Position numbers and translations under genes: made by a program
The notes under the pieces: model-generated
What the model was told of the DNA's origin: nothing
Database searches by the model: none
What the model saw: only the letters and a program-made list of their open reading frames with translations
Origin: Fischerella muscicola SAG 1427-1 = PCC 73103
GTDB lineage: Bacteria; Cyanobacteriota; Cyanobacteriia; Cyanobacteriales; Nostocaceae
DNA length: 48,663 nucleotides
Assembly: GCF_000317245.1 (NCBI RefSeq)
Contig: NZ_AJLJ01000353.1
Coordinates: 1 to 48,663, forward strand
Direction: 5' to 3'
Shown here: positions 10,201 through 18,205 of the stretch, piece by piece
Numbering within the stretch: the stretch's first letter is position 1
How the letters are laid out: the number at the start of each line of letters is the position of its first letter

Positions 10201-13200
10201 AACGCTTTAGAAATAAAAACAAGTGTATTCTTTGTCGCAGGAGCATGTACGATTCATGGCAAAGTTCATGCTAGAGAAACTTTGCCACTTTTACAAGATG
10301 GTTACGCTAGTGGGTTAGAAAATGGACATTTTGAATATGGTGGCTATGCCGCTATGCAAAAATGCCAATATTCATATTACATTGGTCAGGAACTACCAAG
10401 AGTTGAACGAGAAATGGCAACAACTAGTATTGCACTTGCTCAACTCAAGCAAGAAAACGCTTTAAGCTGGAATCAAATCTTTCAACAGTCAGTAATTAAT
10501 TTGCTGGAACCTTGTGAAAATTGCTGCTGTTTACTAGGTGAAATATACAACGAGGAGCAAGCATTACCACTTCTTGAGGAGGCTAATGATAGAACTGGAC
10601 TCCACTATTTTTATCTCAATAAACTTATCCTTTGTTATTTATTTGTAGAGTATAGGCAAGCATCAGAAAATGCAGTTCAAGCCGAGCAGTATTTAGATGG
10701 AGTCAAAGCATTTCTTGCTGTGCCAGTTTTTCATTTCTACGATTCTCTAGCACAGCTTGCAATATATTCATTAGCCTCAGAGTCCCAACAAAAATATCTC
10801 TTAAATAGAGTAATTAGTAATCAGGAAAAAATGCGAATATGGGCAGATCACGCCCCGATGAATTTTCAGCATAAATATTACTTAGTAGAGGCGGAGAAAG
10901 CGCGAGTATTAGGTCAATCTTGGCAAGCGATGGAGTTTTATGATCAAGCGATCGCATGTGCTAAGGATCAAGGATACATCCAAGAAGAAGCACTAGCAAA
11001 CGAGCTTACAGCCAAGTTTTATTTGGAAAATGGCAGAGAAAAGGTAGCTCAGATCTATCTAACTGATGCTTACTATGGATATATTCATTGGGGAGCAACA
11101 GCAAAAGTTAGAAATTTAGAAACAAAATATCCTCAAATTCTCTCACGGATATCGGAGCGAAAAACTCAAGGATTAGAGACGACGACTACGGATATTCCCG
11201 GAGATTTTGATTTAGCCGCAGTGACAAAAGCCTCACAAGCTCTTTCTGGGGAAATTGTCTTAGATAAATTGCTGTCTAAATTAATGCAGATTTTGATGGA
11301 AAATGCTGGTGCAGAAACCGGATTTTTAATTTTAGAAAAAGCAGAAAAATTACTGATAGAAGCTTCGGGAAAATTTAGTGAAGATGAAATAATTGTACGG
11401 CAATCTATACCAATAATTTCTTGTCAACAGCTACCAATATCTGTAATCAATTATGTCCATCGAACTCAAAAACATGTCGTATTAAATAATGCGGTGATTG
11501 AGGGAATTTTTACAAAAGATAGTTATATTATCAACCACAAACCCAAATCTATATTGTGTACGCCAATTGTCAATCAAGGTAAACTGATTGGCATTTTGTA
11601 CTTAGAAAACAAGTTGATTGCTGGAGCATTTACGCCAGAAAGGTTAAAAGTTTTGCAACTTTTATCTTCCCAAGCAGCAATCTCAATTGAGAAGGCGCGT
11701 CTTTATAATGATTTAGAAGAATATAATCGGACACTGGAAGCAAAAGTAGAAAAGCGAACACTAGAGTTACAAGCTAAAAACTTACAACTACAACAAGAAA
11801 TTAGCGATCGCCAACGAGCAGAAGAAACCGCAGACGCAGCCAATCGTGCCAAAAGCGAATTTCTCGCTAACATGAGCCATGAACTTCGTACCCCACTGAA
11901 TGGAATTTTAGGTTATGCTCAAATTTTCCAGAAGAGTAAAAATTTAACAGAACAACAAAGAACAGGTGTAAAAATTATTTATCAATGTGGTGAACACTTA
12001 CTCACATTAATTAACGATATTTTAGATGTCTCCAAAATTGAAGCTCGGAAAATGGAACTTTATCCCAAAAAAGTTCATTTAGCGGAATTTTTGGAGAGTA
12101 TAGTCCAAATGTGTGGTATTCATGCTAATGAAAAAGGAATTAATTTAGTTTACAGAGTTTTAACCCCCTTACCAATCATCGTTCTAGCTGATGAAAAACG
12201 GCTGCGTCAAATTTTGATTAATTTACTTAGCAATGCCATCAAGTTTACAGAAAAAGGTAGTATAACTTTCAAAGTAGATGTTATTAGTCAAGAGTCAGAG
12301 GATTTTAAACCAATAACAGATGACAATAGTAGAGACGCGATTAATCACGTCTCTACTAATAACAAAATTCGATTTCTAATCGAAGATACAGGAGTTGGCA
12401 TTGCACCAGAGAAATTAGAAGATATATTTCTGCCATTCAAGCAAGTGGGTGAGGACAGTCGTAAGATAGAAGGAACAGGATTAGGATTGGCAATTAGCCG
12501 TCAACTAGTACAGATGATGGGCGGTGAACTTAAGGTAAAGAGTACCTTAGGTAAAGGGAGTATTTTTTGGCTAGATTTAGATTTACCAGCGGCTAGTCAA
12601 CTAACTCATACTCAGAACGTCGATGAACGCAACATTATTAGCTTTGTTGGTTCTAGACGCAAAATTTTAGTTGTCGATGATAAATGGGCAAATCGTTCTG
12701 TTTTGGTGAATTTATTACAGCCTTTGGGGTTTGAAGTCCTAGAAGCAACAAATGGCTTAGATGCTCTGCACAAAGCACAGGAATTTAAGCCAGATGTGAT
12801 TTTTATGGACTTGGTGATGACCGTCATGGACGGGTTTGAAGCTACTCGTCGTTTGAGAAGTTTACCAGAACTGAAGGGAGTAGTAATAATTGCCGTTTCG
12901 GCTAGCGTGTTTGAGTTTGATAAACAACAGAGTCGAGGAGTTGGTTGTGATGATTTTCTTGCTAAACCAATCCAAGTAGCAGAACTTTTAGAAAAATTAC
13001 AGCTTCACTTACGATTGGAATGGGTTTATGAAGAGGTAAGCAATCGGGAATCCCAAGAATATATTAATCCAAAATCTCAAATCCAAAATTTAAATTTAAT
13101 TGCGCCACCAGCAGAAGAAGTCGCTATTTTGCTAGATTTAGCAATGAGGGGAGATCTCAGAGGTATTACTCAAAAAGTCTCTGAATTAGAAAAATTGGAT

Positions 13201-13290
13201 GATAAATTAATTCCTTTTACTAGCCATTTGCGTCAACTTGCCAAAAGTTTTAAAGGTAAAAAAATTCTAGAATTTCTCAAAAGATTTTAA
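7237..13290 (+). CDS. fusion Ser/Thr kinase-like / AAA ATPase / GAF / hybrid histidine kinase (HstK type)
   Basis: This 2017-residue cytoplasmic signalling protein belongs to the cyanobacterial class that joins a eukaryote-like kinase to a two-component kinase. The order is: Ser/Thr-kinase fold (about 10-280); AAA/STAND-type ATPase (about 308-600) with Walker A GYSGIGKSS (337-345, Lys343) and Walker B LFLDDLQWTD (near 466); helical TPR-like region (about 700-1300); GAF (about 1325-1490); coiled coil; HisKA with phospho-acceptor His1548 (MSHELRTPL); HATPase with N box LINLLSNAIKF, G1 EDTGVGI and G2 GTGLGLAIS; receiver (about 1808-1925) with Asp1858. Oddity: the kinase catalytic motif reads IHKNIKNHN, so the catalytic Asp is Asn129, and DFG is DFS (148-150). 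The VMIK lysine is kept. A palindromic repeat is read in frame at about residues 1697-1708. It forms a likely operon with the next gene, 14 bp downstream. Confidence 0.92.
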   Translation: MSLSIADYNFIEILYEDNITWIYRALRESDQTSVMIKTLKSEYPTIEELAQLRHEYKILQSLEIEGIVKPLALESYHNGLVLIFSDFEGESLKKFISKQNFNLSDFLQIGIQLSSILAHLHQNNIIHKNIKNHNILINSKTGQIKLIDFSISSCLSQEIFTVSNPSIVVREALFEGLNTLAYMSPEQTGRMNRSIDYRSDFYSLGVTFYEMLTGQLPFQVTDPFELVHCHIAKIPVPPHELNANIPQPVSEIVMKLLAKTAEERYQNALGIKADLEECLRQLQTTGKIENFTIGQLDLYSQFLIPQKLYGRETEVNKLMNAFERVSLGASEIILVSGYSGIGKSSLVNEVHKSIVRQRGYFISGKIDQFKRNIPYASLIQAFQDLMRQLLTESAEKIAHWKTKILEAIGTNSQIIIDVIPEVEQIINPQPAVPQLGLTESQNRFNRVFKQFIHVFCQPEHPLVLFLDDLQWTDSASLKLIQMLVNDPDSKYLLLIGAYRDNEVNPTHPLILTLEEIRKSGAVINNIVLQPLEITHVNQLVSETLRTEQKKSQPLAELVFNKTQGNPFFLTQLLKSLYQENLLFFNFSEGSWQWDIELLQDIEITDNVVELMVNQIQKLSPTTQNVLKLAACIGDKFTLDVLSIVNQKSFSETAKDLWEALQTGLVLPLDESYKIPLVINDQQNEQLTVAYKFLHDRVQQASYSLIPDSQKKETHLKIGKLLLENTTVAERTENIFALVNQLNYGIELLISDSEKYELAELNLIAGQKAKAATAYESAIRYLKKGLDLLAAYSWQNYYELTLALYESAVETAYLNGNFEQMEKWTKVVLQQAKTPIDKMKVYEVKIQACMAQVKQLEAIKIGLQALELLGVDLPESPSSSEIQQTLSQTATNLAGKNIEDLVNLPLMTEVDKLAAIRMLTSMGSPTYQSAPALFPLVICEQVNLSIQNGNSPFSAYGYVCYGVILNGIVQDIESAYKFGQLALSVVERFNALEIKTSVFFVAGACTIHGKVHARETLPLLQDGYASGLENGHFEYGGYAAMQKCQYSYYIGQELPRVEREMATTSIALAQLKQENALSWNQIFQQSVINLLEPCENCCCLLGEIYNEEQALPLLEEANDRTGLHYFYLNKLILCYLFVEYRQASENAVQAEQYLDGVKAFLAVPVFHFYDSLAQLAIYSLASESQQKYLLNRVISNQEKMRIWADHAPMNFQHKYYLVEAEKARVLGQSWQAMEFYDQAIACAKDQGYIQEEALANELTAKFYLENGREKVAQIYLTDAYYGYIHWGATAKVRNLETKYPQILSRISERKTQGLETTTTDIPGDFDLAAVTKASQALSGEIVLDKLLSKLMQILMENAGAETGFLILEKAEKLLIEASGKFSEDEIIVRQSIPIISCQQLPISVINYVHRTQKHVVLNNAVIEGIFTKDSYIINHKPKSILCTPIVNQGKLIGILYLENKLIAGAFTPERLKVLQLLSSQAAISIEKARLYNDLEEYNRTLEAKVEKRTLELQAKNLQLQQEISDRQRAEETADAANRAKSEFLANMSHELRTPLNGILGYAQIFQKSKNLTEQQRTGVKIIYQCGEHLLTLINDILDVSKIEARKMELYPKKVHLAEFLESIVQMCGIHANEKGINLVYRVLTPLPIIVLADEKRLRQILINLLSNAIKFTEKGSITFKVDVISQESEDFKPITDDNSRDAINHVSTNNKIRFLIEDTGVGIAPEKLEDIFLPFKQVGEDSRKIEGTGLGLAISRQLVQMMGGELKVKSTLGKGSIFWLDLDLPAASQLTHTQNVDERNIISFVGSRRKILVVDDKWANRSVLVNLLQPLGFEVLEATNGLDALHKAQEFKPDVIFMDLVMTVMDGFEATRRLRSLPELKGVVIIAVSASVFEFDKQQSRGVGCDDFLAKPIQVAELLEKLQLHLRLEWVYEEVSNRESQEYINPKSQIQNLNLIAPPAEEVAILLDLAMRGDLRGITQKVSELEKLDDKLIPFTSHLRQLAKSFKGKKILEFLKRF
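12327..12358. repeat. palindromic genomic repeat inside the HATPase domain of the fusion kinase
   Basis: TAGTAGAGACG (12327-12337) is mirrored by CGTCTCTACTA (12348-12358) around a GATTAATC core, with a single mismatched pair. The word GTAGAGACGCGAT is a frequent spacer palindrome in these genomes, and related words occur here at 31905 and 45748-45767. It is read in frame as part of a linker (NSRDAINHVST) between the N box and the G1 box. Confidence 0.8.
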
Positions 13291-13304
13291 TAAAAAGAGG
13301 ATTT

Positions 13305-15311
13305 ATGAAAACTAATTTAAATCAAAAGGGTGTGATCCTAATTGTGGATGACACTCCCACAAACCTCGAAATGCTATTTGATTTTTTAGGAGATTCTGGA
13401 TTTACAGTTTTAGTTGCAGAAGATGGAGAAAGTGCGATCGCCAGAGCAGAATATGCTCCACCCGACCTGATACTGTTAGATGTACTCATGCCCGGAATGG
13501 ACGGTTTTGAAACATGCCGTTGTCTGAAAGCAAATGAATTAACAAAAGACATTCCCATCATTTTTATGACTGCGCTTTCCGACACAGTTGATAAAGTCAA
13601 AGGCTTAAATCTGGGTGCAGTTGATTACATCACCAAACCACTTCAGCACGAAGAAGTTTTAGCACGGATTGAGCTACATCTGAAGTTGCAGAACTTGACA
13701 AAAGCACTCCAAGAACAAAATCGACATCTGGAAGCAGAGATTTCTGAGCGCAAACAAGCAGAAGAAAAAATCCGCGAACAAGCTGCTTTACTTGATATCA
13801 CTACAGATGCAATTCTCTTGCGAGACTGGAACAACACCATTTGTTTTTGGAATCAAGGCGCTGAACATTTATACGGATGGAAAACTCAAGAAGCGATCGG
13901 CAAGAATGCGAATCAGCTTTTATATAAACCAGAAACTGTTTCTCAACTCCAAAACGTCCGTAAAAGTTTAGCTGAATCTGGTGCATGGCAAGGCGAATTG
14001 CATCAGATGACTAAACAAGGAAAAGCAATTATTGTTGCTAGTCGTTGGACTTTGATGTGTGATCAAGATGGGCAACCAAAATCAATTTTGACAGTTAACA
14101 CCGACATTACAGAGAAAAAACTCCTCGAAAGTCAGTTTCTCCGCGCCCAACGCCTAGAAAGCGTAGGTACGCTGGCTGGTGGTATTGCCCATGATCTGAA
14201 TAATATACTGACTCCAATTTTGACAGCAGCCCAACTACTGCAACTCAAACAACCCAACATTGATGACCGTAGTCAGCAGATGTTTAAGACCATAGAATCT
14301 AATGCCAAACGTGGGGCTGCTTTAGTTAAGCAAGTGTTGCATTTTACCCGTGGTGTTGAAGGTAAGCGGACAATTGTCCAAATTGGTCACTTGTGTGCGG
14401 AGATTCAGCAAATTGTCGAAGAAACATTTCCTAAATCCATTGAGTTTTCTACAAATATCCCACCAGATCTTTGGGCTGTAATTGGAGATCCCACCAACCT
14501 GCATCAGGTGATCATGAATCTAATAGTTAACGCCCGCGATGCTATGCCCAACGGTGGGACTTTGAGTATTTCTGCGGAAAATATATTCATTGATGAACAC
14601 TATGCCCGCATGAATATTGATGCTTGCGTTGGCCCCTACATTGCCATTACCGTTGGCGATACAGGCATTGGGATGCAAGCCGAAATACTAGATAGAATGT
14701 TTGAGCCATTTTTCACAACAAAAGAGATTGGCAAAGGTACAGGCTTGGGTCTTTCCACCGTCAGAGGTATCATTAAAGGGCTTGGCGGTTTTGTGAGCGT
14801 ATTCAGCATAGTAGGCAAAGGAACGAAATTTAAAGTCTTCCTCCCAGCAGTCGAAGCAACAGCAACACCGCTATCAGAAGACTTAGAACTGCTCAAAGGT
14901 AACGAAGAATTAATTTTAGTTGTAGATGACGAACCCAGGATTCTGGAAACTACCAAAATCTCTTTAGAAACCTACAACTACAAGGTGATGATAGCTAAAG
15001 ATGGCATTGAGGCGATCGCACTTTATGCCCAGTATCAAGATCAAATCAGCGCTGTCTTAATGGATATGATGATGCCATCAATGGACGGTGTAAATACCTC
15101 TCGCACTTTGCAAAAAATTGACCCCTTAGTCAAAATTATTGCTATCAGTGGTTTAGCAGCTAACGAGAAATTAGCAGGAAATCCCGCAGTCAAAGCCTTT
15201 CTTGCTAAACCATATACTACTAAAGAACTGTTGCAAACTTTACACAGTGTTCTGTATCAAGAAGCAATGAGTGTAGAGACTGAAAAAAATTGGAGACATA
15301 CGATGAGATGA
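13305..15311 (+). CDS. hybrid histidine kinase, REC-PAS-HisKA-HATPase-REC
   Basis: This soluble 668-residue two-component kinase starts 14 bp after the fusion kinase, with a good ribosome-binding site (AGAGGA) before the ATG at 13305. Domains: N-terminal receiver (9-125) with acidic pair Asp15/Asp16, phospho-acceptor Asp59 (LLDVLMPGMDG) and the TKP lysine; coiled coil; PAS (about 158-272); HisKA with His296 (GGIAHDLNNIL); HATPase with DTGIGM and GTGLGLSTV; C-terminal receiver (about 533-650) with Asp587 (LMDMMMPSMDG). All phospho-relay residues are intact. Receivers at both ends suggest it can accept phosphate from an upstream kinase and pass it on, plausibly from the fusion kinase. No membrane segment or DNA-binding output domain is present, so output must be by partner proteins. 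Confidence 0.92.
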   Translation: MKTNLNQKGVILIVDDTPTNLEMLFDFLGDSGFTVLVAEDGESAIARAEYAPPDLILLDVLMPGMDGFETCRCLKANELTKDIPIIFMTALSDTVDKVKGLNLGAVDYITKPLQHEEVLARIELHLKLQNLTKALQEQNRHLEAEISERKQAEEKIREQAALLDITTDAILLRDWNNTICFWNQGAEHLYGWKTQEAIGKNANQLLYKPETVSQLQNVRKSLAESGAWQGELHQMTKQGKAIIVASRWTLMCDQDGQPKSILTVNTDITEKKLLESQFLRAQRLESVGTLAGGIAHDLNNILTPILTAAQLLQLKQPNIDDRSQQMFKTIESNAKRGAALVKQVLHFTRGVEGKRTIVQIGHLCAEIQQIVEETFPKSIEFSTNIPPDLWAVIGDPTNLHQVIMNLIVNARDAMPNGGTLSISAENIFIDEHYARMNIDACVGPYIAITVGDTGIGMQAEILDRMFEPFFTTKEIGKGTGLGLSTVRGIIKGLGGFVSVFSIVGKGTKFKVFLPAVEATATPLSEDLELLKGNEELILVVDDEPRILETTKISLETYNYKVMIAKDGIEAIALYAQYQDQISAVLMDMMMPSMDGVNTSRTLQKIDPLVKIIAISGLAANEKLAGNPAVKAFLAKPYTTKELLQTLHSVLYQEAMSVETEKNWRHTMR

Positions 15312-15350
15312 GGGAGCATCCCGAATTTTGGGCTTTTCACCTTCGTGTTT

Positions 15351-15386
15351 TAGTGTCTTAGTGGTTTTTCAAACACCAAGACACTA
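15351..15386. terminator. hairpin between convergent genes
   Basis: TAGTGTCTTAGTG at 15351-15363 pairs with CACCAAGACACTA at 15374-15386 (one G-T position), with a 10-base loop. It sits between the hybrid kinase and the convergent NB-ARC/TPR gene, so it could stop transcripts from both sides, though no strong T-run follows either arm. Confidence 0.5.
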
Positions 15387-15419
15387 AGAAAAATAGATTA
15401 CAGCTTGAGAGGGAGAGGT

Positions 15420-17975
15420 TCACCGATGAAATATCAAAGTCATCTTTTTAATTAATGACCAGGGTAGAGATATCGGTAAAATTATTATCGCCAACAAGAT
15501 TTGCCCCCAACCTAAGCAACGCATCCAGATCGAAAAGGAAGTACGCTGCTTTTGCAGGTTGCTGAGATTTTCTCGGATTTTTACTGTCCAAGCATGATTA
15601 ACCCCTAGTAAGCGTTCGCACATCACCAAAGCTTCTTTTAACAGAGGTTCGGCTTTGGCATATTGCCCTTGGGAACGGTAGAGTGAAGCTAAATTATTCA
15701 AGCTTGTAGCCACATCGGGATTATCGCCCTCATACATATGCTTTCTCATTACAAGTGCTTCTTGAAACAGGAGTTCGGCTTCGGTGTATCGCCCTTGGCT
15801 ATTGTAGAGTGAAGCTAAGTTGTTCAAGCTTTGGGCTACGTCGGGATGGTCACTTGTATACAGGCGCTTTCTCATGGCTAGGGCGGCGATGTAAAGGGGT
15901 TCGGCTTCGGTGTGCCGCCCTTGACTGTTGTAGAGTAAAGCTAAATTGTTCAAGCTTTGTGCTAAGTCGGAATTGTCACCCTGATATAAGCGCTTCCTGA
16001 TTGCTAAGGCTTCAGTGTAGAGAGGTTCAGCTTCGGTGTACCGTCCTTGATTTTTGTAAAGACTCGCTAAACTGTTCAAGCTTTGTGCAATGTCGGGGTG
16101 GTCATCTTGATAGAGGCGCTTTCTCATCGCTAAGGCTTCGATGTACAGAGGTTCAGCTTCGGTGTACCGCCCTTGGATTTTGTAAAGACTCGCTAAACTA
16201 TTCAAGCTTTGTGCTAAGTCGAGATGATCGCCTGCATACAGGCGATTTCTCATGACTAAAGCTTCGATATAAAGAGGTTCGGCTTCGGTATACCGCTTTT
16301 GGCTTTTGTAAAGCCTTGCTAATCCGTTTAAGCTTTGTGCTAAGTCAGGATGATCGCCTTCATAGAGGCGCTTTCTCATCGCTAGGGCTTGGGTGTAGAA
16401 GGGTTCGGCTTCGGTATATACCCTTTGGGAACGGTAGAATTCTGCTAAAGAGTTCAAGCTTGTAGCCAAGTCGGGATGATCGCCTGAAAATAAAGCTTGA
16501 CAAACCTGTAGGGATTGTTCATACCAAAATTCAGCTAATTTATATAATCCCTGTCCTTGGTAAAATCTTCCCACCCCTACAAATATACATGCGACTTCAT
16601 CTACACAATTTGCAGCCAGAGAGTTGATCTGTTGCTGTGTGGTTTCGTTGACCTCTGCAATTAAACGCCTTCCCAAGTCTTCAAGATGGGGAATGATATC
16701 TCGAAAGAATTTAACATCCTTAAAAGTAAGGGAATCAGGGATACTTTTGGCAAGAGCGATCGCAGCATGAGCAAATATTTTTTCTAGGACAGATTTAATC
16801 TCACCAGATTCCGCTAACTTTTCCTGTAAAAACAACCGCAATAAAGAATGAATTTGATAACATTTGTCTCTGTGTTCTAGCTGTTGCAGCAAGTTGCGAT
16901 CGCAAAGTTGTTTTTTGGCGGCGTTGAATTCATCTGCTGACCAAATTAGCTGTTTGTATTGTTCCTGCTTTGCTTGTTCTGTATGTCCTGTCGCTACCCA
17001 AACTACTAAATCCCAAACAATCAACTGGGGAGAAAATAAACTCAAAAATTTTCCGAGTTGTTGCGCTAAGGGGTCGAGTTCTGACCAGATTAAAGCAAAA
17101 GCAGCTTTGGCTAACCGTTGCGATGCTGTGAGATGTTCTCCTTGGTGAAGGGTTGCGTTTGCTAATTTCTGGTCTTGCAACCGCTCAAGCATAATATTTA
17201 GAGATAGTTCCGGGTTTTTTGCTAAATAGCCCCCGACTAACTTTATCCCCAAAGGTAAAAATCTCAGAGATTTGCAGATTGCGAATGCGGTTTCTAGTTC
17301 ATTGTCAATTCGCTTGTCTGTGTCTCCTAAATGCTTTTGTAAAAGCTCTAATGCTTTTCCTGGTTCTTGTTGTGGTGAAAGAACATTTAAGGAAATCTCT
17401 TGCATAAAACTGGGGTCTAAATACCGTAGCCTTGTAGTCACGAGGACTCGAAAACGCAAATCGGTGGGGACGATTTCGCGGAGATTGGCTAGGTCAGTAA
17501 TATTGTCAAAAATAATTAAGATCGGCGAGGAAGATTCAGGATATTTAGACCAACACCAAGCAACTTGTTCATTGAGACTTAAGAGTTTTTTTCCTTGTTT
17601 TTGGGGAATTTCCAAACCAAGCTGTAGCCGAAAGAATTGCAAAATTTCGGCGGTGAGATTGGTTTGGCTAGCGTCAAACCAAGCTATTCCCCCATACACA
17701 TTTTCATATTGTCTGGCGTATTGGGTGACAAACTCGGTTTTACCCACCCCTTCCATCCCCACTACCGCAACATAATTTCCCTGGCGCAACTCTTGATGTA
17801 CAGTAGCCAGTTCCTGTTCTCGCCCCACAAAATGAACACAACTGGGATAGGGAATAAATTTTGTCGGGAATAACCGCTTTTGTCCCTGATGAATCTGAGT
17901 GTCAATACTAATTTGATCACTAGGGACGGCAAAATCGCCAGTTGTGTCAGCGAACTTCCGAAAGTCTTCAGGCAT
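15420..17975 (-). CDS. NB-ARC-like STAND NTPase with tetratricopeptide repeats
   Basis: This 851-residue protein has the STAND layout of nucleotide switch followed by repeat sensor. Near the N terminus are FVGREQEL (about 49-56), P-loop GMEGVGKTEF (73-82, Lys79), Walker B LIIFDNI (Asp157) and the arginine motif VLVTTRLR. A winged-helix/helical linker follows (about 290-420), then seven near-identical 42-residue kinesin-light-chain-type TPR units (about 470-800; each ends in variants of GDHPDLAQSLNSLASLY). The C terminus ends in a hydrophobic stretch and basic tail (ILLAIIILPISLPW) that looks like a membrane anchor. No N-terminal effector domain is visible in the first 45 residues. Such proteins are abundant in filamentous cyanobacteria as signalling or defence NTPases; the specific role is unknown. 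The next gene on the same strand is another P-loop protein, 230 bp upstream. Confidence 0.88.
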   Translation of the reverse strand: MPEDFRKFADTTGDFAVPSDQISIDTQIHQGQKRLFPTKFIPYPSCVHFVGREQELATVHQELRQGNYVAVVGMEGVGKTEFVTQYARQYENVYGGIAWFDASQTNLTAEILQFFRLQLGLEIPQKQGKKLLSLNEQVAWCWSKYPESSSPILIIFDNITDLANLREIVPTDLRFRVLVTTRLRYLDPSFMQEISLNVLSPQQEPGKALELLQKHLGDTDKRIDNELETAFAICKSLRFLPLGIKLVGGYLAKNPELSLNIMLERLQDQKLANATLHQGEHLTASQRLAKAAFALIWSELDPLAQQLGKFLSLFSPQLIVWDLVVWVATGHTEQAKQEQYKQLIWSADEFNAAKKQLCDRNLLQQLEHRDKCYQIHSLLRLFLQEKLAESGEIKSVLEKIFAHAAIALAKSIPDSLTFKDVKFFRDIIPHLEDLGRRLIAEVNETTQQQINSLAANCVDEVACIFVGVGRFYQGQGLYKLAEFWYEQSLQVCQALFSGDHPDLATSLNSLAEFYRSQRVYTEAEPFYTQALAMRKRLYEGDHPDLAQSLNGLARLYKSQKRYTEAEPLYIEALVMRNRLYAGDHLDLAQSLNSLASLYKIQGRYTEAEPLYIEALAMRKRLYQDDHPDIAQSLNSLASLYKNQGRYTEAEPLYTEALAIRKRLYQGDNSDLAQSLNNLALLYNSQGRHTEAEPLYIAALAMRKRLYTSDHPDVAQSLNNLASLYNSQGRYTEAELLFQEALVMRKHMYEGDNPDVATSLNNLASLYRSQGQYAKAEPLLKEALVMCERLLGVNHAWTVKIRENLSNLQKQRTSFSIWMRCLGWGQILLAIIILPISLPWSLIKKMTLIFHR

Positions 17976-18119
17976 GTATAGAATTCACTGCAAATAAAGA
18001 AAAAATGACTGATTTTGGATGTTTTCTATTGCTGCACCTGGTATATTAACGATACCAATTTTTGGTGCTAATTTTTGCAGGTCGAGGATTGAGAATTGGA
18101 GACACTGAAGACAAGGGGA

Positions 18120-18160
18120 GCCAGTGCGTTGGACGGGTCTCCCGCGTTGAAGCACCTGGC
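18120..18160. repeat. REP-like palindrome in spacer
   Basis: GCCAGTGC at 18120-18127 pairs with GCACCTGGC at 18152-18160 (one bulge), with an inner CGGG/CCCG pair. It sits between the two minus-strand NTPase genes. The sequence type (GCCAGTGCG...CCCGCGTTGAAGCACC) looks like a dispersed GC-rich repeat; its base composition differs sharply from the flanking AT-rich DNA. Confidence 0.55.
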
Positions 18161-18205
18161 GTGGACACGGGGATGGAGAGAAGTTTTCCAGATAAAAGTG
18201 AAAAG

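Noticed and set aside
15755..16255. Plus-strand Cys/Leu-rich ORFs
   Set aside because: Antisense shadows of the TPR repeats of the NB-ARC-like gene; the repeat period keeps them open.
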